Source of the DNA: Pseudogymnoascus destructans
Taxonomy: Eukaryota > Ascomycota > Leotiomycetes > Thelebolales > Thelebolaceae
Length of the DNA stretch: 64,000 nt
Direction of reading: 5' to 3'
NCBI RefSeq assembly: GCF_001641265.1
Contig: NW_020167543.1
Coordinates: forward strand, 1-64,000
Below are positions 1 to 10,800 of the stretch, piece by piece. Within the stretch, counting starts at the first letter, position 1, and the number at the start of each line of letters is the position of its first letter. The position numbers were made by a program, and so were the translations under genes. The notes below the pieces were generated by a model. It searched no databases, had not been told where the DNA came from, and was given only the letters and a program-made list of their open reading frames with translations.

Positions 1-2414
1 ATCGATGCTACATAACTGTCGGCCAACTCGGCACTGATACGGGGGTGTAGGCGGGCAGGGCCAAGCAACACCCTCGCACGACTATCCAACTTGACTTTCT
101 GTTGCATTACGAGGTCTTGGTCTCTTCGGCTCAGAATATCAGCCTTCAGGTTATTCTTACCTGCCGTATACGTAATGTGGAAGTTGAAGTCGGATAGTAG
201 TTCCATCCATCGCACCTGCTTCGCGGTGAGAACCTTCGTCGTCATGAAGTATTCGAGCGAGCGGTGGTCCGTATACACCTCGACTCGCTGCGTAACAGAG
301 GCCAACTCAGGTCTCCATTTCGCGAACGCTTTCACGATGGCGAAGAGTTCCTTGTCATGGATTTCCCAGTTGATCTCATGGCCGGTAAGGACGTGGCTGT
401 AGAAGCTCACTGGGTACCAGAGCTGGTCCGGGTGCTCTTGTGATAGCACGCCGGCGACGACTCCGTCTGAAGAGTCGGTCTCTAGCTTCGTAGGCAATTC
501 GGGGTTGAAGTGGTGTAGTGCCTGCACCGCTAGTAGCTGCCGCCGTAATTCTTCAAAGGCGTTCTCACATTCCTCAGTCCATAGGAACGGCTCCGAGGGG
601 CTCGTGATGGTAGTCAGGGGCTTCGCGATCTTCCCGAAATTGCGTATGAACTGGCGTAGAACCCACAGAAGCCTAGATAGGATTTCACACCGGTAACGGT
701 GGTCGGTCGAATCCAGTTTCGAAGGGTTCGATCTTGTCGGGGTCCGCCTCGACACCGGAAGTGGTCAGTATGTAACCAGGTACTTAGTTCGGGTAACATT
801 GAACTCGCACTTCTTGAGGTCGGCTTGTAGCCCTGCCTCACGAAGGCGCTGTAGGACTTTGTGTACGTGCTCTATATGTTCCGTAGGGTCCTCGGAGTAT
901 ATGAGAATGTCGTCGAGGTAAGCCGTACAGAAGTCGTCCAAGTATTGCATGAGGACGTCGTTCATGTAGCGCTGGTACGTTGCGGGGCCGTTGGTCAGTC
1001 CGAACGGCAGCACCTTGCACTTATAAGATCCATATCGAGTCCGAAAGGTAGTATACTCTTCGGAGTCAGGGTGCATTCGTATGCGATGGAAGGCTTGTCG
1101 GATATCTAGTTTCGTGAAAATCTTGGCTTTCGACACCCGTCCAAGTAGTTCGTCGATGCGCGGTATAGGGTACGGATCGTTGCGGGTGAGTCCGTTCAGC
1201 TTGCGGTAATCAATGCAGAACCTCAGTTTGCCGTCCGCTTTCTTAACGAAGAGTATAGGGGACGCAAAGGGGCTATTGCTATTGACGATGAAGCCTTTCT
1301 CCAGGTTCTCCAGCAGGTATTGCTTGGTAGCCTTAAGCTCTTTGGTGCCTTGCCGGTAGAGCGGGGAGAAAGCGTTTGGTAACGGCGCCTCTAGCTGTAT
1401 CTTATGATCGTATACCCGGTGTGGTGGTAATTTATCAGATTCCGATTTTGAGAAGACGTCGTGTACTTTCGGTGCACAGGCGGGAGTTTCTCCTGGATGA
1501 GTGATATCGTCTCGTCATCCTCTTCGGATTCTTTTCCCGAATGATCTGATCGATCTCGTAAAGGCTGGTCTGGAAGAACTCGGCATCGCTTCGCATCATC
1601 TCGTGGTGGAAGGCGTTTGCACCGATCTCGCAGATGTGCACCGGCGTGAAGCTTTGTACAGGCTTCGCCGGTGGCAAGAAAGGTACCCCTGGGATCTGAG
1701 GTGTACTCGGGCAGTGTCGGTGGTCATTCCGGAGTCCGAAATTATCACTTTCATTTCCATCGAGCGTCCGCCTGCGCGGCGTCTGTCTTCGTGGTGGATT
1801 GCGGCATCCCTACGATTCGCATCCGACTGGTGAGAAGGATGTCGAATGGACGTTTCGCGCGAGTGGTAGGGCAAGGTGATCTCCTTGCTCCAGCTAGGAG
1901 TAGGCGGGTACTCCTTTGGCCATACTAGCCGGCTCTTTGCAGAGTCGAGTAGTATTCGGAAGCGGCTGAAAAGCTTCCTCCCAATTATCACATCTTGCGC
2001 TCCGAGGTCCAGGAGCACAAAGGGGCAGTTATATATTCGGCGTCCTTCGACTGTTAAGTGCAACCGAATATACTCCGATACGTGACTTTGGATTTTTCGC
2101 TGAAAACCACGTATGGGTACAGAGTAGGGCAGTTTCCGTATGGGGCTCTGAAGCGCCTTCGACAGTCGTAGCGCGAAGGGCTTGTTGATGACGAGGTATC
2201 CGTTTGCTCCTGTGTCTGCGAGAGCCTTCGTTTGCACACCGAGTCCGTTCAGACTCAGCGTCGTGTCGACTAAGAACTGGGTTCCGCCCAAGAGTTCTTG
2301 TAGGTCGAGATCTCGCAGATCACATTTGCGTAGACCTAGGAAGGAGCCTTTCCCTAGGCCTCGTCGTTTTCCTCCAGGGACGCATCCGATTGGAGTTCGA
2401 CTGCCTCCTCCCAC
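1..2414 (-). pseudogene. Pol polyprotein of Gypsy A1 (protease-RT-RNase H), broken and cut by window edge
   Basis: Read on the minus strand, the frame opens at 2414 overlapping the end of gag. It contains an aspartic protease core (ADTGA, about 2190-2230), a linker, then reverse transcriptase with the catalytic YLDD box near 930-960, and the beginning of RNase H toward position 1. Frames are interrupted around 1480-1660 and by single-nucleotide losses near 780 (after the residues TKYL) and near 650 (after CGFY), judged by comparison with copy A3. Enzyme roles would be cleavage of the polyprotein and copying of element RNA into cDNA. It is not expected to be functional. Confidence 0.85.
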
Positions 2415-3652
2415 TGCTCTTCGGGTTCAGGGGCTTCGCGGTCAATCTCTTTGACTGTGGGGTTGAGCGGGCACCTGTCCTGGAAATGACCGGGCTTCCC
2501 GCATTTGAAACAGTTTCCAGACGCAGCCGGCACGGCGGTCCGCACGCGACCTGTTATGTCCGGCTTGGGGGCGGTGGGTATGAAAGGAGTCCTCTGGAAG
2601 GAACCCAACGGACTTCTTGTCGTCTTCGGTGGTTGGGTCTTGGCGGCCTCCACAGGCGGGAACCTGGATGAGCCGAGGCGGGCCCGTCCTGGGAAGCTCG
2701 ACTCGCTGCTCTTGGACTGGGAGCTCAACTCGCCGTTCCTGCGTCGCTCTTGGTCGAAGGCGGTTAAGGCTCGGACCATGGTGAGGTAATCGCCTTTCCA
2801 TTGGTCCTTCACGACCGCCACGCGGCTGCGGAATTGCGGTGTGAGCTTGTTCCACATATACCGAAACCACTCCGATTGTGATACTTGTCCCGTAATCGCC
2901 GCACTTTGGAAGCGGGCTTTGAACTCGGGGAAGGTTTCGTGTAAGTGACCCTTTTCGCCCATCTGCATATCGTCGAATTCGTTCCGGGCCTGTTCGGTCT
3001 CATTACCCGTAAGGTAATATGATCCTAATAGGTCCATCATTTCGTCTGCGCTCTGGAAGCCATGCGTATCCGATAGGTATTGGGGTTCTAGATATTTCTT
3101 TGCTAGGCCGGTCGTAGTTCCCCATATCAACGCTCTTCTCGAGACGTCGGTAGGGTAGTGGTCCTCATTGACTACAAGTCGGTCCCGAATGGACGCGCTC
3201 CATTGCATAAAGGTATGTTCTATCCCATCGCTGAGCGGCGTAATCTTCTCAGAGATGGTGGATTTCTTGTAACGGTTCGGAGGGTCCACGGTGTACTGTC
3301 GGGGTAGACCCGGGATTGAAGGAGAGCGCGCATTGTCGACAGGTGGCAGTCGAACGGTGCCGGGCGTGTTTCGCATTGTCGGTGCAGGCTGTTCGTCTTC
3401 GTCGGCCTCAATGGTGCGCACTGGGGCGTCGGCAGCCGGTGGTGGCGTAGACGGTATTCGGGTCTGGCTAGCTACGAGGCTGGCTACCATCGCCTTGAGC
3501 TCCCGCATCTCGTTCTCGAGGTTCGCTATGCGATCCGGGGGGCTTTCGGATGGCCCTGCGGTCGTGCCCGCTGTGGCGGTTTGCCTAGTTGTCATTCGTA
3601 GCGGTTGACCGTCATTGTCGGGTGGTGGGTTTTGTGTCGTCTTGCGCGACAT
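2354..3652 (-). CDS. Gag polyprotein of Gypsy A1
   Basis: This is the structural capsid-type protein of the retrotransposon, acting in the cytoplasmic particle. The 432-residue frame starting at MSRKTTQ is complete; an upstream in-frame ATG at 3736 would add 28 residues encoded by the leader, and I prefer the inner start because copy A3 keeps the matching ATG. A Gag-like helical core with many W/F residues occupies the middle. A CCHC zinc knuckle (CFKCGKPGHFQDRC) lies near the C-terminus, followed by a Glu-rich tail. The last codons overlap the protease frame, which is reached by a -1 shift. It is the only intact gag of this family in the window. Confidence 0.85.
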   Translation of the reverse strand: MSRKTTQNPPPDNDGQPLRMTTRQTATAGTTAGPSESPPDRIANLENEMRELKAMVASLVASQTRIPSTPPPAADAPVRTIEADEDEQPAPTMRNTPGTVRLPPVDNARSPSIPGLPRQYTVDPPNRYKKSTISEKITPLSDGIEHTFMQWSASIRDRLVVNEDHYPTDVSRRALIWGTTTGLAKKYLEPQYLSDTHGFQSADEMMDLLGSYYLTGNETEQARNEFDDMQMGEKGHLHETFPEFKARFQSAAITGQVSQSEWFRYMWNKLTPQFRSRVAVVKDQWKGDYLTMVRALTAFDQERRRNGELSSQSKSSESSFPGRARLGSSRFPPVEAAKTQPPKTTRSPLGSFQRTPFIPTAPKPDITGRVRTAVPAASGNCFKCGKPGHFQDRCPLNPTVKEIDREAPEPEEQWEEAVELQSDASLEENDEA

Positions 3653-3999
3653 CTTGATTCGGGGGTGTATCGAGTCGCAGTCGATACGGAAGAGTTTGAC
3701 TTCCGGTAGCTCGTAGCTATCAACACTCTTGTTCACAATTGCCTCTGTGCTTGAGGGGGTTCTTTAGGATCTCGTATCCTATTCGGCGCCAACGCGTCGG
3801 CGACTTTACCAGCTTGCTCTGCAGGATCAAACCCTGATCCACTGGCTGTCCGTGAGTTCTCTGGGGTCACGGCTATTTGGAGTCATCAGGTCTCTACTTC
3901 GAAATGTCACCGAGTCGCGGTCGGTGGTGTTTCGACAGTTCTCCTGAGTCGTTCCGGTTGTGGGATATTCTTTGAGTACGGCCGTCCCCGGCAGGCGTG

Positions 4000-4012
4000 A
4001 TCTTTTTTGTAT
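4000..4012 (-). promoter_or_regulatory. Putative self-priming primer-binding site of Gypsy A1
   Basis: Two bases inside the LTR edge, 13 nt (plus-strand ATCTTTTTTGTAT) are perfectly complementary to 4108-4120 inside the same LTR (ATACAAAAAAGAT). This is the layout known for Tf1/sushi-type Gypsy elements, in which the 5' end of the RNA folds back and primes reverse transcription instead of a tRNA. No convincing tRNA-complementary site abuts the LTR. That priming works this way here is inference. Confidence 0.55.
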
Positions 4013-4014
4013 AA

Positions 4015-4325
4015 TGTAAGGACGCAGGGCACCGTATCACGAGAAGTGGCATATGGGAGTGCGAGTCGGATATGAGTCGGTGCAATCCTATAGGTCTACT
4101 ACGAAGGATACAAAAAAGATGAAAGGGGAGCTTATAGCTTCCTACCCCTTATGTACCTAAATGGGGTCCGACTCGGCTAGGCCTTAGCGTACCGGTAGAT
4201 CCACTCCCGTCTGCCGCCCGAATCGACCCCGACCCTAGAACATCTATGCTGCTATACTACTATGTCGCCTATTCCGCGTTGTCTTACGGGTCCGAGGGTA
4301 CCCCGTGTAAGGAGGCATCCTTACA
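4015..4325 (-). repeat. 5' LTR of Gypsy A1
   Basis: The 311-bp repeat starts TGTAAGGATGCC and ends CGTCCTTACA when read on the minus strand, giving the TG...CA ends with short terminal inverted repeats expected of an LTR. It is related over most of its length to the LTRs at 50933-51190, 51226-51483, 51774-52023 and 59539-59788 and to the solo LTR at 32566-32974. It is longer than the 250-258 bp copies because of extra sequence in the upstream (U3-like) part. Confidence 0.85.
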
Positions 4326-5074
4326 TACATGCGAATTGACTATTACTACAGCTACTACCACCTTATATAATAATCCCTATTCAATCGTAATTGATTCATA
4401 TCCTAACGCCTTTCAATTTATGTTTTTGCTGCCGTGAAATACGTTAATCATGATTATAATTGATTTTCTAACCCTGAACTACCCCATGCAATGCCATTCA
4501 TTTTCCCCGAAACAATTATGTTCCATTAGGTTCGCGGTTTCGATTCACCATGGGGTGAAATTTTCACAACAACATTAATATATTTTATTTTATTTTACAT
4601 TTCTTTAGATTTCTAACTACGACTAGACATCAGGCTATCAGAATCTGGATTTATCATTTTGAGGAACTCTATCCACCCGAGTAGTTATCAGTCACCAACA
4701 ATAAGGCCTGATTATCTCCGAGTCTGAATTACAATATGTGATAAATGAAGCTGAAAGGGTTTGTTTACATCGTATGATAACCTCGCGCCCATCGCTCCTT
4801 CCACAACAACTCAACTCAACTCGCACCTTCTCAATCCCCCTCCTTCGCGCCTTCCCTATTAAATTATTACATTCTTATCGAGAGTAAATTCCCAAGATGG
4901 CCACCCCCCATTCACACCCACCCAAGCCATCGCTCAACTCTATAGCTCCCAACATCCATCCCACACTTCTCAGACCCCACGTCACATCACCATATCCCCA
5001 ACCCCTATTATCTCATCCTCTCCCCACCGCACCTCACGCCACCCCCCACCCCCCAAAAAAACCAACACCCCACA
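4326..5074. other. Intergenic, AT-rich then C-rich
   Basis: AT-rich DNA without a convincing gene extends to about 4790. Then a pyrimidine- and CA-rich stretch leads to the ATG at 5075 and looks like a fungal promoter/5' leader. A 63-codon open frame at 4897-5088 is Pro/His-rich and probably leader sequence. Confidence 0.5.
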
Positions 5075-7262
5075 ATGCCCAACCGTGACAGAGGCAGTAA
5101 AACAGACCATAGCGACAACCCCCCCAACTTCGACAACAACGCATTCAACACAACCAGCCCATCCAGCCCATCATCATACCTCGGCCGCAGCCCACCCAGC
5201 TTCAGAACCGGCTTTGTTGATCCTAACTTCGACGTCGCACGTATCGGTCCCTATCTTGGCCCGGAGATCGAAGCGGAACTACAAGCTGCGCGTGACGCGA
5301 GAGCATGGAGGATTGAACAAGGTGTTAGAGAGGAGTTGGCCCAGGAGCCCTACGGAGGGGAGGAGTTGGCTCAGAAGGCCTACGGAGGAGATTTTCTGGC
5401 TCAGCAGGCCTACGGAGGAGCCTACACCTAAGAGTCGCTGGCTCTGCCACCCTACGGAGGAGAGTCGGTTGCGCCCCTCGTTCCGGAAGAGAGTGTTGAA
5501 GATAGGCTGGGATATCTACTGACCGAACCCGCTGCGGCCGCTGCGGCTGTTACGACTGAGGCTGTAAGTGCCTTGAACCCCCAACTACAGTCGCTGCACT
5601 AAGGGTCTATAAGAGAACGGTTAACGTGAGAAAGTGGGAAAAAGCAGCTCTTGCGGCCTTGACCACCGAGCCCGGACCAAGCAGACTATCTGCTACAGCT
5701 CCTCCCTCAAGCCACGGGAAAGTGGCCCAGAAGTAGTAGTGTCACTTCAGGACCTCGCCGCCGGACAAGGTGGAATATCTAACATGGCGCCTCCCCGCCA
5801 GAAAGCGGTCCCAGAAGTTGGAGCACGGCTTCACGACCTCTCCGCCGGACAAGTCGGAATGTTTAACACGGCGCCTATCCCCACCCCCCAGGGAGTAAAC
5901 CTAAACCTCGTAGCGCAGCTCCAGAATCTCCTCTACCAACCAGGCGGAATACCCGACGTGTTTCCTGCCGGCCTAACCCAGATGCCGGGCTTGGATCCGC
6001 ACTTACTGGCTAACCTGCCGCCTCCCCCCTCTGCCCCCCTGCCGGACCTAGAGACGCAGTTTCGCGAGATGTTCGCCAAGTTGGGCGCTGCTAATGCGGC
6101 GCAGGCTGCTGGGCCTGCCGAGCCCGTTGTTCCCGCTGCATCAAAGAAGTTGGTCGTGGTGTGCTGTCTGGCGACGTGGATAGGGAAGAAGGATACGGAG
6201 GATAAGTGGGTTGCGATGCCAGGGCAGGGGACGAGGAAGGGGTGGGGGATGGATATGGCGAATCCGTCCGAGAGGGAGTGTTGGAGGAGACAGATTTGTA
6301 AGGGGTTGGAGGTGTTGAAGGAGATGGATGGGGAGGGGGTGTTGATGTTTTCGGGGTAAGTTCCCATTTTTATATTTCGTCACCTGATTTGGGTCCGAGG
6401 GATTTTTTAGGGTTGTTTTGGTTTGGCAGTTTGTTTGGCTTTGGTATTTTGTTATCTTTGTGGTTTTTTCATATTTTGCATGTTTGTTTCATTACTGTCC
6501 TGAGATTTACGATTTGCTTGGTCTTGGCTCTCCTCTGTTAGTACCTTGACCTTTATAATCCCTTCCACTTGTTTTTCTTTTTTCTATCTTGGGACTTATG
6601 ATTTGTCTGGGCTTCATTACTCCGTGGAATAGTATCTAACATTATGTAGGGGCCCATGGTATGACAACAGAATCTCAGCGGCAAAATCATACCGGGATTT
6701 CGCCAGAGCTTCAAACTATTGGGGCTACCTCAAGGGCGACAAGTACAAAGATTACTCCTCCCGCATCATCACCGAGGACCGCGCCATGGATTCCCTCCAG
6801 AACGTCATGTACTCCCTCATCGAGTTCAACATCCGCTACAAGAACTTCCCGGAGGAAATGACGGTCATCAGCTACGAGCTCAAGCGCCAGCGCTTCGAAA
6901 ACTTGCACTTCAAGACGGCCAAAGCGATACTGTTCCCGACGGCGCAGGCAGGTATCGATGTCTCATGGCAGGGAATCCCGACATTTATCGGCATCGACCC
7001 GCGAGATCTGACGGAGAATTACAGATCCGAGAAGGCAATCGCTATAGGTGAGCTGGAGATGCAGATAATGGATCTCTGGACGGGATCCCCGTATGGCCTT
7101 TCGGAGGAGTTGATGAACAGAAAGGAGAAGAGGAATAGGTGGGGGATCGATCTCTATTATCAACTTGTTTTTGCGGGGGGGGCTGAGCTGGTTGCGGCTC
7201 TGGAGAGGAATGCTAAGGCAGCTCCTCCTATTGAGGAGGTTATGGATATGAGTGTGAATTGA
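5075..7262 (+). CDS. DUF218/YdcF-like protein with Pro-rich, YGG-repeat N-terminus
   Basis: I model exons 5075-5563, 5631-6355 and 6650-7262 (608 residues). The second intron (294 nt) is clear: GTAAGT at 6356, branch ATCTAAC, acceptor TAG at 6649, frame kept. The first (GTAAGT at 5564) is plausible. The N-terminus is low complexity and has decapeptide-like repeats ending AYGG or PYGG (5330-5460). The C-terminal half resembles the DUF218 fold: SGG across the splice junction, ITEDRAMDSLQN, then TVISYELKRQRF. In known members this domain is extracytoplasmic or of unclear role. One in-frame TAA lies at 5429-5431 between repeats, so the locus may be a pseudogene or my N-terminal model may be wrong; translation could start later. 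Confidence 0.5.
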
Positions 7263-7581
7263 GGGTGGGGCGTTGGGCTGGGTATTGTTCGTGTATAATT
7301 TGTTTTTGGGGGGCATTTTGGCACCATTGTAGAGTTTATCGGTAGGATAGAGGGTTATGGAGTTGAGTGGTATGGTATTGGATTAAGGAATTAGGAGGTT
7401 GGTACGTAGTGGGGTCGTTTATGCGTAATGGTAGTATTGGAGTTTCACGGCAGGATGGAGGGTTATAGAGTTTGTTGCATAAACCTGATGGCATTCAAGC
7501 TCAATTTTATACTTGTTGAGATGAGATACTGTACTTGCTACACCCGGCTATAAACTTCCAAACACATCCAACCCACACATT
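7263..7581. other. Intergenic between convergent genes
   Basis: About 320 bp of G/T-rich 3' flanking sequence separates two convergent genes. I see no further feature. Confidence 0.5.
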
Positions 7582-8586
7582 CTACAACTTATTCTCCTCC
7601 TGCGCCGCCAGTACCCTAAACCCATGCCTGGGCGCATGCACCCTTACCGTCCCCTTCTGCGTCTTAACCTCAATCACAATCTCCTCCCCATCCAACCCCA
7701 CCAACGTCCCCTGATCCTTATGCGTAACCCCCGAATCAGTAGGATGCACCAGCACCTCCTGCCCCGCCTTCAACCCCACCGGATCCCTCTCATCCACTCC
7801 CCTCAGCCCCTCCGCCCACTCACTCCCCCAAATCTTCTCCGCGGCCTCGAAACCCTTAAGTGCCTTCGCATTCCCATTCGCCTTCCGCGCAGCCCCCACC
7901 GCGGCATTGAAACGCTCCACCCACGCAAACACTTTAGGAAATGTCTCCTTGCTCGCCACCTCAGCGGGAATGGCGCCGGGCATACCGAACACCCAGTGGA
8001 GAGGCCATATGGCCTCGAGATCAACGCTCGAGACCTGGGGGGTGTTGAGGAGCCACTTCCGCCCGTCGGCGAGGAGTCCGTTCTCTAGGAAGGCGATGGC
8101 GGCGCGGACTTCGACTAGGGATTCTGGACGGGCGCGCTCGAGGAAAGCGGCGGACCAGGGACGGCCGCTCATAGCGGCGCGGTCGGCAGTGAATTTAGGG
8201 TCCTTGAATAGAGGGAGGGAAGTAGGAATCAGCAGCGCCGCACGGCCAAAGAGACCGCCGTCCGTGGTGGAGGTGGAGAACAGTGCAGCGAGGGCGCGGT
8301 GCTCGGGGGTGGTGGGGGAGAGCGCTGGGTGTGCTGAGGAGGGGGGGAATAGCTCGTCGAGCTTGGAGAGGATGAGGCGCGTGTCGTTGTAGATGTCCCG
8401 GCCGATGGCGACGATGGGGATGCGGCGGTAGGCGACGCCCAGGGCCTCGACGTCGGGGCGCGGCATGATGGGTGGCTGGACGCATTCGGAGAAGGGGATG
8501 TTGCGGAGGTTGAGGTACCAGACTATACGACGAGCGTAGGGAGAGTAGGAGTAGTGGTAGACGATGATATCTCTTGAAGAAGACAT
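7582..8586 (-). CDS. Glutathione S-transferase-like protein
   Basis: An intronless frame of 334 residues starts at MSSSRDIIVYHYSYSPYAR. The start at 8586 is preferred over 8682 because it has a good CAACC-ATG context and the GST N-terminal strand begins directly after it. The first 80 residues fit a thioredoxin-fold GST N-terminal domain (YSYSPYARR active-site loop, then a cis-Pro segment RRIPIVAI and NDTRLIL). An all-helical C-terminal domain follows to about residue 250. The last 70 residues form an unusual beta-rich tail (GLKAGQEVLVHP...GTLVGLDGEEIVIEV). The likely role is a soluble GST-fold enzyme; the substrate is unknown. Reading frame and codon use look intact. Confidence 0.75.
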   Translation of the reverse strand: MSSSRDIIVYHYSYSPYARRIVWYLNLRNIPFSECVQPPIMPRPDVEALGVAYRRIPIVAIGRDIYNDTRLILSKLDELFPPSSAHPALSPTTPEHRALAALFSTSTTDGGLFGRAALLIPTSLPLFKDPKFTADRAAMSGRPWSAAFLERARPESLVEVRAAIAFLENGLLADGRKWLLNTPQVSSVDLEAIWPLHWVFGMPGAIPAEVASKETFPKVFAWVERFNAAVGAARKANGNAKALKGFEAAEKIWGSEWAEGLRGVDERDPVGLKAGQEVLVHPTDSGVTHKDQGTLVGLDGEEIVIEVKTQKGTVRVHAPRHGFRVLAAQEENKL

Positions 8587-9059
8587 GGTTGCGGTTGGTG
8601 GTGTTTGGAGGTTGAAGTTTATAGATATTGGAGTGACGTGGTTACAGGTTGCTTTATATCCAATTCGAGTCGGGCAGATCAATTGCTTCGCCGTAGTAAA
8701 TCTCTTGACTTGGATAGTAAGATGTGCAGTTCAAAGAGAGATAGCTTCAATTAAAAGGATCAGTGACTACTTATCATTGTGTTCTTGGATCTTGGAAGTT
8801 GGCACGACAAGCATTAAAAGTGTGGGGTAGCTAGTTTGGGGAGCCGAGGTCCCCAAAAGCCAAGGAATCTGGATGCATCTTCAGCCCACTCTTAAAAACA
8901 GCCAATCACGTGCCTTAAATTTACAGCCGTCCCGTCAGATAGATTGTTGAACAAATAATTGGAGTTTGACGACTTGATTGAGTAAACTATGGGTGCGAAG
9001 CCCTATATATACATATAGCCAGTATACAAGCTACAGAGAGAGAGCACAGGACCACCTAT

Positions 9060-10580
9060 CTTCCATCATTCAAGCGCCAAATCATCGATGCCGATGTTTA
9101 CTCCATCATGACTTCGTGCAACTCGTACGACGGTGTCGCCAGAGTTGCCAACTACCACGTCTTGACCGAGATCTTGAGGAACGAGTGGGGCTACAAGTAC
9201 TTCACCATGAGTGATGCGAGTGGAACCGATCGCCTCTGCGACCAGTTCAAGATGTGCAAGTCTAACCCTGTCGATATGGAGGCCATTGTCAACTAGTAAG
9301 TAAACTTTCGTACTGAGAAAGTTCCATTCTAACCATCACAAGCTCTTCCCGCAGGAAACGATGTCGAGATGGGCGGTGGATCCTACAGCTTCATCCAGAT
9401 TCCCAGGCGAAGTTCACCTGTGGCCTTTTCGAGAACCCATACCTCGGCGACCCAGCAACGGAGACCCCGAAGCATCATCCACACCAAGGAGAGTGTTGCT
9501 CTTGCTCGCCAGATTGATACCGAGTCGATTGTGTTGCATGAGAACCACAACATCCTTCCCCTGTCAAAGACCGCCAACGTTGCTGTCATCGGGCCAATGG
9601 AACATGGTTATATCAACGTGAGTTTTCTTTCCAATATCCAACACTAGAATATTTTGCTAATAATATGCAGTACGGCGACTACGTAGTAAACGGAAGCTAC
9701 CTCACCGGAGTCAGCCCCTACGACGGCATCAAAGCCGCCAGCTCTGGCTGTAAGTCCCCCGACAATCCTAGAAAATCGACCCCCCTAACACATCCCAGCC
9801 ACCACATTCACCCAAGGCTGCGAGCGCTGGCTCCGACCAATCCGGTTTCGCCGACGCCGTCGCTGCCGCCACCGCCGCCGATGTCGCTGTCGTAGTTGTC
9901 GGCACCTGGTCCCGCGACCAGAACCAGCTCTGGCAAGGCCTCAACGCCACTACCGGCGAGCACGTCGACGTCTCGAACCTTAACCTCGTCGGTGCCATGC
10001 CCCACCTCGTCAAGGCCATCATCGACTGGCAAGCCCACCGTCGTCGTCTTCTCCTCCGGAAAACCCATCAATGAGGCTTGGATCTCGGAGTACCAATCCG
10101 AGGAGGGTGGAAACTCCCTCGCTGACATCCTTTTCGGCAATGAGAACCCATTCGGAAAGCTCTCCGCTGGCTTCTTATATGATGTAGGCACCACCCCGGT
10201 CTACTACGATTACCTCAACTCCGGTCGTCCCGTCGATATCGGCAAGGAATACGAGGACGGCACCCACCAGTATGTCCTCAACAACCCCCTCCCCCTTTAC
10301 GAATTCGGCTACGGCAAAGCTACTCTACGTTCGAGTACGGCCCTGTCAAGCTCTCCAAGATGAAGGTGAACGCCAAGGACACCGTCACCGTCTCCGTCGA
10401 CGTGACCAACAAGTCCACCCACGACGGCGCGGATTACTGTCCAGGTGCCCGTTGAAGGTGCAGGATCTGGGGTTATGGGATATTAAGATGAAGTATGTTG
10501 TTGAGCCGGGAGACTTCCAGGTGTTGGTGGGAAGCTCAAGTAAGGATTTTAGGGGGGATGCTACGTTTACTCTGCAATGA
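9060..10580 (+). pseudogene. Decayed glycoside hydrolase family 3 (beta-glucosidase/xylosidase-like)
   Basis: Recognisable GH3 blocks appear in order but in changing frames: MTSCNSYDGV and the nucleophile region FTMSDASGTD (9100-9220), GNDVEMGGGSYSF (9356), ALARQIDTESIVL (9500), GDYVVNGSYLTGVSPYDGI (9672), ADVAVVVVGTWSRDQNQLW (9885-9935), SEEGGNSLADILFGNENPFG (10097) and a C-terminal fibronectin-III-like end (QDLGLWDIKMKYVVEPGDF, finishing at 10580). The N-terminal half of the TIM barrel is missing upstream of 9060. Short internal deletions and frameshifts near 9400 and 10320-10460 break it. Several GT...AG introns seem retained. An active enzyme is not expected. Confidence 0.75.
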
Positions 10581-10800
10581 GCTGGGAGGTGTATGCGAGA
10601 GGCTGGAGGGTATTAATGTTAATAGCCACAGCGGGAAGTTAGGAATAGTAATCGAAGCTCAACGAAGTGTTGTATTAATCGTCCCCATCATCTCCTTCAA
10701 GTTTCATTAGAGCAGACCTCCTCAAAGATAGTACTGCGATATGTACAGTGCAATAAGAGTTACGGTAGGTGACAGAGAACAGCGCAGTAAAGAACTGTTA

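Larger units (their letters stand above)
1..4325 (-). mobile_element. Ty3/Gypsy retrotransposon copy A1 (5' half in window)
   Basis: The element reads right to left: LTR (4015-4325), untranslated leader, gag, protease, reverse transcriptase, then the start of RNase H, which runs off the window at position 1. Its 3' part and 3' LTR are outside. It aligns with copies A2 (20155-22010) and A3 (51774-59788) through gag and pol. Compared with A3 it carries several 1-nt deletions (near 780 and near 650) and frame changes around 1480-1660, so pol is not functional here, while gag is intact. The base just right of the LTR is ordinary AT-rich DNA; the TSD partner is outside the window. Confidence 0.9.

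Noticed and set aside
2182..2671. Open frames on the plus strand opposite Gypsy A1 gag/protease
   Set aside because: They are mirror frames of conserved minus-strand coding sequence and are not kept in A2 and A3 as a distinct protein.
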